10,417 nt of DNA from assembly GCA_029068025.1 (NCBI GenBank), contig JAIEDJ010000224.1:1-10417 (forward strand), written 5' to 3'. Positions 1 through 5,289 of the stretch are shown here, one piece after another (the stretch's first letter is position 1; each line of letters opens with the position of its first letter). The stretch comes from Oscillospiraceae bacterium. GTDB taxonomy: Bacteria > Bacillota > Clostridia > Oscillospirales > Ruminococcaceae. A model generated the notes under the pieces. The model was not told the DNA's origin, searched no databases, and saw nothing but the letters and a program-made list of their open reading frames with translations. Both the position numbers and the translations under genes were made by a program.

Positions 1-16
1 GGTAATACCTGCTTTC

Positions 17-202
17 TTATTTGTTTTCAATAGGAGTAACAATAGGCTTTCCGTCTTTGTCAAGCAGAGGGGTAAGACCGCCGCCGTAACCGTTCAAATG
101 GAAAAGATAATTAACGCCTGTCTGCAAATCAACAATTACCTCGGTTGATCCGGATAAGCCATTGCTTTGCGTATATACCTTAACAAATCGCTTGTTATCC
201 AT
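17..202 (-). CDS. DUF6440 family small protein
   Basis: This is a complete 61-residue protein. It has a short charged N-terminus, then a compact region with the motif pattern VDLQTGVNYLF at about residues 24-34, a glycine-rich YGGGLTPLLD at 39-48, and a GKPIV tail at 51-55. I recognise this arrangement as the DUF6440 family of small Firmicutes proteins, whose function is unknown. There is no signal peptide and no membrane segment. The ATG at 200-202 is preceded by GGAGG with a 5-nt gap, which fixes the start. The gene begins only 17 nt after the serC stop, on the same strand and with no promoter between them, so it is very likely the second gene of a serC transcript. Family recognition is from memory of the pattern, not a search. 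Confidence 0.8.
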   Translation of the reverse strand: MDNKRFVKVYTQSNGLSGSTEVIVDLQTGVNYLFHLNGYGGGLTPLLDKDGKPIVTPIENK

Positions 203-219
203 TGTTACCTCCGAAAAAA

Positions 220-1299
220 TCAGCCGTTCTCTGCCTCGAACTTCTTCATAAACTCAACGAGCTTCTCAACACCCTCAATGGGCATAGCGTTGTAGATGGA
301 AGCTCTCATACCGCCAACGGTTCTGTGACCCTTGAGGTTTTCAAAGCCGGCAGCCTTGGACTCCTTGACGAACTTAGCGTCAAGCTCCTCGTTTCCGGTA
401 ACGAACGGAACGTTCATGATCGAACGATCCTCGGGACGAACGGTGCCCTTGAACAGCTTGGACTGATCGAGGAAATCATAAAGGATCTTAGCCTTCCTCT
501 CGTTGTGAGCCTTCATAGCCTCAAGACCGCCCATCTTCTTGATCCACTTGAATACCTTGCCGCAGATGTAGATAGCGTAGCAGTTCGGAGTGTTGTAAAG
601 CGAATCGTTGTCAGCCTGGGTCTTCCACTTGAGCATAGTGGGAGTTCCCGGGAGGACATCGTCGGTGATGAGATCTTCGCGGATTATCGAGATAACCAGA
701 CCCGCGGGGCCTACGTTCTTCTGAACGCCGCCGTAGATAACGCCATACTTGGTAACGTCTACCGGCTCGCTCAGGAAGCAGGAAGAAACGTCCGCAACAA
801 GGAGCTTACCCTTGGTGTTGGGAAGCGTCTTGAACTTGGTTCCGTAAATGGTGTTGTTCTCACAGATGTAAACGTAATCAGCGTCCTCGGGAATATCGAG
901 GTTTGAGCAATCGGGAATGTAAGAGAAGGTCTTGTCGGCGGAAGAAGCGACAGCCACAGCCTCGCCGTAGATCTGAGCCTCCTGATAAGCCTTCTTAGCC
1001 CACTGACCGGTGATGATGTATGCAGCCTTCTTGTTCTTCATCAGGTTCATGGGAACCGCCGCGAACTGCTGAGAAGCGCCGCCCTGAAGGAACAGTACCT
1101 TGTAGTTGTCGGGAATGTTCATCAGCTCGCGGAGATCCTTTTCCGCGGTCTTGATGATGTCGTCATACGCCTTGGAGCGGTGCGACATCTCCATAACGGA
1201 CATACCGGTGCCGTTGTAGTCAAGCATCTCGTCCGCTGCTTCCTTCAATACCTCTTCGGGCAGGACCGCGGGTCCCGCGCTGAAATTGTAAACTCTCAT
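220..1299 (-). CDS. serC: Phosphoserine aminotransferase
   Basis: SerC is the PLP-dependent enzyme that converts 3-phosphohydroxypyruvate plus glutamate to O-phosphoserine, the second step of serine synthesis; it also acts in pyridoxal phosphate synthesis in some bacteria. The protein has 359 residues, close to the roughly 360 usual for the family. It opens with the family hallmark NFSAGPAVLP (residues 5-14), has GGASQQF at 73-79 in the cofactor phosphate-binding region, and carries the Schiff-base lysine at about K194 in YGGVQKNVGPAGL. GHRTVGGMRAS near the C-terminus is also typical. The frame stays open 27 codons further upstream, but I chose the ATG at 1297-1299 because AGGAGG lies 7 nt before it, the protein then starts at the conserved MRVYNFSAGP, and the longer form would cross the promoter -10 box. 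No phosphoglycerate dehydrogenase gene is visible; DUF6440 follows immediately. Confidence 0.97.
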   Translation of the reverse strand: MRVYNFSAGPAVLPEEVLKEAADEMLDYNGTGMSVMEMSHRSKAYDDIIKTAEKDLRELMNIPDNYKVLFLQGGASQQFAAVPMNLMKNKKAAYIITGQWAKKAYQEAQIYGEAVAVASSADKTFSYIPDCSNLDIPEDADYVYICENNTIYGTKFKTLPNTKGKLLVADVSSCFLSEPVDVTKYGVIYGGVQKNVGPAGLVISIIREDLITDDVLPGTPTMLKWKTQADNDSLYNTPNCYAIYICGKVFKWIKKMGGLEAMKAHNERKAKILYDFLDQSKLFKGTVRPEDRSIMNVPFVTGNEELDAKFVKESKAAGFENLKGHRTVGGMRASIYNAMPIEGVEKLVEFMKKFEAENG

Positions 1300-1368
1300 T
1301 GGAAAACCTCCTGTAACTCTTTCTTTTGTTTTAATTAATTTTGATTTGGGCATTACCCACCAACTTAT

Positions 1369-1397
1369 ATTATATGACATTTGAGCCGATATGTCAA
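1369..1397 (-). promoter_or_regulatory. Consensus sigma-A promoter of serC
   Basis: Read on the minus strand, a perfect -35 TTGACA (1392-1397) is followed after exactly 17 bp by a perfect -10 TATAAT (1369-1374). Transcription should begin near 1362 and give a leader of about 60 nt before the serC start. The leader is too short for a T-box, and I see no terminator in it, so strong constitutive expression is the simplest reading. Confidence 0.85.
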
Positions 1398-1472
1398 GCG
1401 GAATTTCTCAATATTAGCAAATTTTTGTCAAAGTCGGGGGGAAGTTCCGGAGGTGAAAATGGAAAAATCTAT

Positions 1473-1507
1473 GTCAATTAAGTGATTTTTCCGTCAATTA
1501 AGGGATT
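1473..1507. repeat. Two 15-bp direct repeats at 20-bp period
   Basis: GTCAATTAAG-T-GATT (1473-1487) and GTCAATTAAG-G-GATT (1493-1507) match at 14 of 15 positions. Their starts are 20 bp apart, roughly two helical turns. They lie just upstream of the chemoreceptor promoter, the usual position for an activator or an upstream regulator. No protein can be assigned to them. Confidence 0.6.
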
Positions 1508-1513
1508 ATTTAT

Positions 1514-1562
1514 TAAAACAGTATTGAAATTTGTTATAATTATAATGTATAATACTGTTTTA
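1514..1562. promoter_or_regulatory. Perfect 12-bp inverted repeat bracketing the chemoreceptor promoter
   Basis: The left arm TAAAACAGTATT (1514-1525) and right arm AATACTGTTTTA (1551-1562) are exact reverse complements separated by 25 bp. The left arm touches the -35 box and the right arm overlaps the -10 box. This suggests two half-operators bound by a dimer or tetramer, or a cruciform or hairpin. The right arm is likely at or near the transcription start, so an RNA hairpin using both arms would form only in read-through transcripts. Confidence 0.65.
1524..1553 (+). promoter_or_regulatory. Likely promoter of the chemoreceptor gene
   Basis: A -35 box TTGAAA (1524-1529) is followed after 18 bp by TATAAT (1548-1553). 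Two further TATAAT hexamers lie immediately upstream (1535-1540 and 1541-1546), but their spacing from the -35 box is too short. The sequence is sigma-A-like and does not resemble a flagellar sigma-28 promoter, although the gene product is a chemotaxis-type protein. Confidence 0.65.
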
Positions 1563-1595
1563 TGACAGAAAATTATGATTAAGAGGTATAAAACT

Positions 1596-3086
1596 ATGAA
1601 AATGCTGCAGGAAAACGAAACAAGCGCGAACCTTGCCGCAGCAAAGGTCATGCGGGTGAGCATTATCGTGCTTACGGTGGTTCTGATCCTGAACATTGTC
1701 GGGATCTTTATCGTCGATATGACGCAAATGGTGGTAGCGTACATAGCGGGCACTGTTATGCTTGCTGTTCCGACGCTGATCGTGAACATTATGAAGAAGA
1801 AAACGGAGCGTTACACGAAGTTTGTGATCGTATCCTGCGCGGTGCTGTTTACGGGGATACTTGCCGTGATACTGCCTAAGCACGCGATATTGCTGTACGT
1901 TTACCCGATAGCGATCTCCAGCCTTTATTTTTCGGGCGGTCTGAACATTTTTTCGACGATCTTCACGATAATCACGGTATCGGCGGCGCAGATCATTTCG
2001 TTCTATATCCCGTGCGATAAGGACGCGAATTTTATCACCTTCAAGCAGGTCATACTGTTCGGTATCCTGCCGAGAGCTATGATCCTGTTCGCGATCTCGC
2101 TGATCTTCACCATGCTGTGCAAGCGCACCGCCGCGATGCTGGGAACTCTTATGAGTGCGGAACAGCAGGAAATGCTGCGCGAAAAATCAGCGGAGATCTC
2201 CAGAACGCTTGTGAATGCCGTGAGTGAGATGGATACTCTTTCGGCGCAGTCCGCGCAGTCCGGAAGGACCGTTACCCAAGAATCCGAAAACGTTCTGCGC
2301 GACACGGAGGCAAATTCCGAGCATATCAAGTCTGTGAGGGAAAATATGAGCGCGATCTCCGAAAACCTCAAGGAGCTTGACACTATGAGCTGCGAGATCG
2401 GGCGGCTGCTGGGTCACTCCGAGGAGATCTCTGCCGAGAACAACAATTCCCTTGCCGTTGCGGAAAAGGGAATGGAGCAGATATACAATCATACAGACGA
2501 GACAATGAAAACGATCTCGGAGCTTTCAAAGCAGTCAAAGCGGATCTCCGAGATGGTAAAGGTGATCGAGGATATCTCATTGCAGACAGATATACTGGCG
2601 ATCAACGCTTCTATCGAGGCGGCTCATGCCGGCGCGATGGGCGCGGGATTCTCCATAGTCGCGCAGGATATCGGTACGCTTTCGGCAAAAACCAAGAGCT
2701 CCGCTCAGGAGATAGGGAAGATCGTCTCGCAGTTTATGAAAGACCTTAAGACCGCGGTATCCTCTATGGAGCAGAACTTCACGCTTACGCGTGATGGCAC
2801 GGAGAATATGCGGATGATCAAGGCGTCCGCCGAAAGGCTCAGCAGCTCGAACTCCGAGATCTCTGAGAATATCGGGCATATCGCGGAGGTCATCTCAAGC
2901 GTTGCCAAAAGCGGAAGCGAGGTGACAGACAGGCTTACGGATATAAGCGAAAATATGTCAAGAAATTACGCCGCTGTTTCCTCTGTTTCCGAGACTATCC
3001 GCAATACGGGAAAGAGCATTGAAACTATGAGCGGAATGGTCAAGAGCATTAAGGAAATGTCGGAGCAGCTGAACAGCTTTGCGTGA
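1596..3086 (+). CDS. Methyl-accepting chemotaxis-like protein, six membrane helices, no HAMP
   Basis: A membrane-bound signalling protein of 496 residues. About residues 18-175 form six hydrophobic helices with short loops and no sizeable extracellular domain, so the stimulus is probably sensed within or through the membrane. A long cytoplasmic, heptad-rich coiled coil follows (about 190-490). The signalling hairpin tip lies at about 324-363, centred on QTDILAINASIEAA, and matches the MCP signal domain. I see no HAMP domain between membrane and coiled coil. The tip is divergent: HAG-A replaces the usual RAGE, GAGF replaces GRGF, and DIG replaces the EVR segment. I start at the ATG at 1596, with AAGAGG 9 nt upstream; an in-frame ATG at 1575 lacks a good ribosome site and would add seven residues. 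No che or flagellar gene is nearby, so this is an orphan receptor. It may act in chemotaxis or in another membrane-linked response. Confidence 0.88.
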   Translation: MKMLQENETSANLAAAKVMRVSIIVLTVVLILNIVGIFIVDMTQMVVAYIAGTVMLAVPTLIVNIMKKKTERYTKFVIVSCAVLFTGILAVILPKHAILLYVYPIAISSLYFSGGLNIFSTIFTIITVSAAQIISFYIPCDKDANFITFKQVILFGILPRAMILFAISLIFTMLCKRTAAMLGTLMSAEQQEMLREKSAEISRTLVNAVSEMDTLSAQSAQSGRTVTQESENVLRDTEANSEHIKSVRENMSAISENLKELDTMSCEIGRLLGHSEEISAENNNSLAVAEKGMEQIYNHTDETMKTISELSKQSKRISEMVKVIEDISLQTDILAINASIEAAHAGAMGAGFSIVAQDIGTLSAKTKSSAQEIGKIVSQFMKDLKTAVSSMEQNFTLTRDGTENMRMIKASAERLSSSNSEISENIGHIAEVISSVAKSGSEVTDRLTDISENMSRNYAAVSSVSETIRNTGKSIETMSGMVKSIKEMSEQLNSFA

Positions 3087-3098
3087 TGTAATGTCAAG

Positions 3099-3116
3099 TG
3101 CCGTGAGCGGCATTTT
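3099..3116 (+). terminator. Small hairpin plus T-run after the chemoreceptor gene
   Basis: TGCCG (3099-3103) and CGGCA (3108-3112) form a 5-bp stem with a TGAG loop followed by four T residues, 12 nt after the stop codon. It is weak on its own and may act together with the stronger terminator at 3139-3173. Confidence 0.35.
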
Positions 3117-3138
3117 AATGGTGAGGAAGAAAATTCAG

Positions 3139-3173
3139 AACGCGCGGCACGATAGAAAAGTGCCGCGCGTTTT
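3139..3173 (+). terminator. Rho-independent terminator of the chemoreceptor gene
   Basis: A 12-bp stem, AACGCGCGGCAC (3139-3150) with GTGCCGCGCGTT (3160-3171), encloses a 9-nt loop and runs into TTTT. It separates the chemoreceptor gene from the convergent TetR gene. On the opposite strand the stem is also preceded by A and followed by a weaker T-rich tract, so it may end TetR transcription too. Confidence 0.85.
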
Positions 3174-3217
3174 GATCTGTAGAAAAAATCAATATCTACA
3201 TTGTTTCAAGATATCTG

Positions 3218-3853
3218 TTACTGTGCGTATTCCTCGTCAAGGGTATCAAACAGAAAATCGAAGCTGCTTTTCGGCGTTTGCAGACAGGTCTCCAGAACGT
3301 TTGCGAATATTTTCAGCTTCTTTTTGATGGAGGATCTGTCCTGCAAGCCTGTTGAGCTGTCCAGAAATACCGTCAGCGTTGCGACAATTATTTCCGCGCT
3401 TTCCTTGGGATATTCCGTTTTGATGGAGTCCTCATCAATTCCTTGCTCAAGCAGCAGCGTGAGTATCGGGGACAGCTCCTGAACGGCGATCGCCTTCAGC
3501 TTGTTGTGCAGCATTGGGTCGTCGTGCAGATGAAGTGTAACTATCAGATTGCGTCGGCTGTCGCCGAAGTCCTTTTTCAGCACGCTCTTAAACAGCTGCT
3601 TTATGCGTCCGAGCGCCGTTTTTTCGGAGCTTACATGATCGAAATACTCACGGATCGCGCGGCGGTAGCTGCGCTCTATCACGTTGTCAAGTATCTCGTC
3701 CTTGCTGTCGAAGTAATAGTAAACACTGCCCTTAGCGACATTTGCCTTTTGAGCTATCGATTCCACCGATATCTCCTTGAACGGCACAGTGCACATAAGT
3801 TCTTCAAGCGCGTCGTATATCAGCTCGCGCTTGTCGGGTTTATTTTGTTTCAT
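3218..3853 (-). CDS. TetR/AcrR family transcriptional regulator
   Basis: A 211-residue protein of typical TetR size. The N-terminal domain (about residues 8-55) holds the helix-turn-helix, with ISVESIAQKANVAKGSVYYYF at about 28-48 and the usual KDEIL cap after it. The remaining helices form the ligand-binding and dimerisation domain, which is too divergent to name a ligand. The ATG at 3851-3853 has AAGGAA a few nucleotides upstream. It is transcribed divergently from the hydrolase, condensation, carrier protein and ligase operon. The region between them has a candidate operator on the operon promoter, so repression of that operon is the most likely role; this is inference from arrangement. 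The leader is unusually long (about 250 nt) and contains an inverted-repeat element. Confidence 0.92.
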   Translation of the reverse strand: MKQNKPDKRELIYDALEELMCTVPFKEISVESIAQKANVAKGSVYYYFDSKDEILDNVIERSYRRAIREYFDHVSSEKTALGRIKQLFKSVLKKDFGDSRRNLIVTLHLHDDPMLHNKLKAIAVQELSPILTLLLEQGIDEDSIKTEYPKESAEIIVATLTVFLDSSTGLQDRSSIKKKLKIFANVLETCLQTPKSSFDFLFDTLDEEYAQ

Positions 3854-3874
3854 GATGATATTCCTTTACATATT

Positions 3875-3904
3875 GCTCCCGTCGGTTCATGCGCTGACCG
3901 GAGC
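3875..3904 (-). promoter_or_regulatory. Possible hairpin in the TetR gene leader
   Basis: GCTCC (3875-3879) pairs with GGAGC (3900-3904), and after one mismatch GTC (3881-3883) pairs with GAC (3896-3898), giving an 8-bp interrupted stem. It ends about 20 nt before the start codon. It could affect translation of the regulator, but the evidence is only the pairing. Confidence 0.3.
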
Positions 3905-3917
3905 AGGTTATTTAAAA

Positions 3918-4024
3918 GCAATTTGCGAACCGCGCTGCGCTCCTTCGCCGCTTAGCGCTATCTGAGCGGGCACACTCCATTCCTTCGTCACTCTGTATGC
4001 CGCGTCGCTAATTTCGCAAATTGC
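3918..4024. repeat. 107-bp element with perfect 12-bp terminal inverted repeats
   Basis: GCAATTTGCGAA (3918-3929) and TTCGCAAATTGC (4013-4024) are exact reverse complements at the ends of a GC-rich block lying in otherwise AT-rich intergenic DNA. The interior has no open frame that resembles a protein, and contains CCTTCG twice (3942 and 3982 areas). The size, the ends and the base composition suggest a REP- or MITE-like small repeat. I see no clear target-site duplication and cannot show other copies within this window. It lies in the transcribed leader of the TetR gene, where the ends could pair into a long stem. Confidence 0.55.
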
Positions 4025-4110
4025 ACTAAACATTATGACATTGGTCTTGGCAAATCTTGGTTTAGCAGAAAAATCAACAGTTTAATTCAAATATTTTATG
4101 ATTTTTTATT

Positions 4111-4139
4111 ATTATAGCACAAAGTTTTAAAAATTTCAA
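4111..4139 (-). promoter_or_regulatory. Promoter of the divergent TetR gene
   Basis: On the minus strand, TTGAAA (4134-4139) and TATAAT (4111-4116) are separated by exactly 17 bp. The predicted start is near 4104, leaving about 250 nt of leader. The promoter lies 18 bp from the GAC-N5-GTC palindrome nearest to it, so the regulator could also control itself from that site. Confidence 0.7.
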
Positions 4140-4157
4140 TATTTTTTTAAAAAATAC

Positions 4158-4172
4158 TTGACTAGCGGTCAA
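4158..4172. promoter_or_regulatory. Candidate TetR operator 1 on the operon promoter
   Basis: TTGAC-TAGCG-GTCAA is a palindrome with perfect 5-bp arms around a 5-bp centre, covering the -35 box and the start of the spacer. Its size and position between a TetR gene and a divergent operon are those expected for a TetR operator. The core GAC-N5-GTC recurs at 4201-4211 and 4296-4306. Confidence 0.6.
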
Positions 4173-4186
4173 AAAAGTGGTAATAT
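4158..4186 (+). promoter_or_regulatory. Promoter of the hydrolase-condensation-carrier-ligase operon
   Basis: TTGACT (4158-4163) and TAATAT (4181-4186) are separated by exactly 17 bp, with a predicted start near 4193 and a leader of about 115 nt. The -35 box is one arm of the palindrome TTGAC-TAGCG-GTCAA, so a protein bound there would block RNA polymerase directly. Confidence 0.7.
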
Positions 4187-4197
4187 ATTAGCAAGGG

Positions 4198-4214
4198 TTC
4201 GACCGGGAGTCGAA
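4198..4214. promoter_or_regulatory. Candidate operator 2, also a leader hairpin
   Basis: TTCGAC-CGGGA-GTCGAA has perfect 6-bp arms and the same GAC-N5-GTC core as the promoter palindrome; centre-to-centre distance is 41 bp, close to four helical turns. It lies just after the predicted transcription start. In RNA, GGGTTCGA (4195-4202) could pair with TCGAA-T-CCC (4210-4218), or CGGGA (4204-4208) with TCCCG (4215-4219); the two folds exclude each other. Confidence 0.45.
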
Positions 4215-4295
4215 TCCCGAAATTCGGCAATACACGCACAAAAGGACTATTAAGCATACTTGCGCGGGTATTGTTGTTATTTATTAAAATTTGCC

Positions 4296-4306
4296 GACCG
4301 GAGGTC
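4296..4306. promoter_or_regulatory. Candidate operator 3 overlapping the hydrolase ribosome binding site
   Basis: GACCGGAGGTC repeats the GAC-N5-GTC form, and on the minus strand TTGACCTCCGGTC shares TTGAC-N3-CGGTC with operator 1. The GGAGG ribosome binding site (4300-4304) is inside it. It may be a DNA-binding site, or the similarity may come partly from the ribosome-site sequence itself. Confidence 0.35.
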
Positions 4307-4307
4307 A

Positions 4308-5276
4308 ATGATCACAATGAATATGATGCCTGTTTTTTTTACGGCTGCGGGGATCGCCGCAGCGGGTACCGCCGCGTGTTATATCGGAGCGCGCACGCTT
4401 TTTAATCGGGTAATACCGCGCCAGGACGGGGTTCGCGTAGACACAAGCGAAATGGCGGACGCGGACAAGTGGGAGAGCTATCTTGCGGGGATCCGCGCCG
4501 TCAGGGAGAAGTTCCAGACGCGCCCGTCCGAGCATGTTACGATAAAGTCCCGCGACGGACTTACGCTTCACGGGGATCTGTTTTTGGCTCAGAAGCCGGC
4601 AGTGCGCACGGCGATACTGTTTCATGGCTACACAAGCTGCGGAATAAATGACTGCTCAAATATGGCGGAGTACTTTATGGAGCGCGGATACAACACGCTT
4701 ATAGTCGACCAGCGGTCACACGGAAAGAGCGAGGGGCAATATATCGGATTTGGAATTCTCGACAGATATGATTGCGTAAACTGGATAAAATATATTACGG
4801 AGCGTCTTGGCGAGGACAGCAAAATAGTACTGTACGGCGTTTCGATGGGCGGCGCTACGGTGCTTATGGCAAGCGGATTCGATGATTTCCCGAAGCAGGT
4901 CAAAGCGATCGTCGCGGATTGTGCTTTCACCTCGCCGTATGATGTTTTCGTGCATATTTTAAAGCGCGATTACCATTTGCCGCCGCACCCCATAATGGAT
5001 ATCAACGACAAAATGTGCAGAGATACGGCGGGCTACGGATTTCAGGATTATTCAACGCTTGACGCGGTGAAAAAAGCGCCTTGTCCTTATCTTTTCATTC
5101 ACGGCAAGGAGGATCTGTTCGTTCCTACCGAGATGTCCATACACAATCACGCGGTTTGCACCGGCGAAAAGAAACTGCTGCTTGTTGACAACGCGGGACA
5201 CGCTGCATCGCTTTACGAGAACAGGGAGCTGTATTACAAAACAGTAAACGAATTCCTGGACAAGTACGGAATGTGA
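4308..5276 (+). CDS. Membrane-anchored alpha/beta hydrolase (YqkD-like)
   Basis: A serine hydrolase of 322 residues. Residues about 7-28 form one hydrophobic helix followed by arginines; the positive-inside rule then places the catalytic domain in the cytoplasm. The alpha/beta fold carries an oxyanion-hole HGYTS (about 106-110), the nucleophile elbow GVSMGG with Ser179, an acid Asp269 in HGKEDLF, and His298 in NAGHAA, so the triad is complete. It resembles the YqkD-type hydrolases of Firmicutes, whose substrates are unsettled. GGAGG lies 3 nt before the ATG at 4308 and 12 nt before an alternative ATG at 4317; either start is possible. A TTG frame from 4260 has no ribosome site. The gene leads the operon and ends 13 nt before the condensation gene, so a role in releasing, editing or hydrolysing acyl groups of that pathway is plausible but unproven. 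Confidence 0.85.
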   Translation: MITMNMMPVFFTAAGIAAAGTAACYIGARTLFNRVIPRQDGVRVDTSEMADADKWESYLAGIRAVREKFQTRPSEHVTIKSRDGLTLHGDLFLAQKPAVRTAILFHGYTSCGINDCSNMAEYFMERGYNTLIVDQRSHGKSEGQYIGFGILDRYDCVNWIKYITERLGEDSKIVLYGVSMGGATVLMASGFDDFPKQVKAIVADCAFTSPYDVFVHILKRDYHLPPHPIMDINDKMCRDTAGYGFQDYSTLDAVKKAPCPYLFIHGKEDLFVPTEMSIHNHAVCTGEKKLLLVDNAGHAASLYENRELYYKTVNEFLDKYGM

Positions 5277-5289
5277 TCTAAGGAGCGGA

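Noticed and set aside
202..906. Long plus-strand open frame opposite serC
   Set aside because: It is antisense to a clear serC, resembles no family, and has no ribosome site; a frame shadow.
1300..1380. N-terminal extension of SerC by 27 residues
   Set aside because: It would include the promoter -10 region, and the ribosome site and conserved first residues all point to the ATG at 1299.
3443..3955. Plus-strand open frame of 170 codons opposite the TetR gene
   Set aside because: It overlaps a well-supported TetR gene and the inverted-repeat element, and its product has no recognisable domain.
4195..4230. tRNA-like T-arm (GTCGAATCCC) suggesting a tRNA gene or remnant
   Set aside because: No anticodon or acceptor stem can be formed around it and no CCA end is present; better read as a palindrome or leader hairpin.
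4260..4307. TTG-initiated extension of the hydrolase by 16 residues
   Set aside because: No ribosome site before TTG, while GGAGG directly precedes the ATG cluster at 4308-4328, and the added residues are not a plausible signal sequence.
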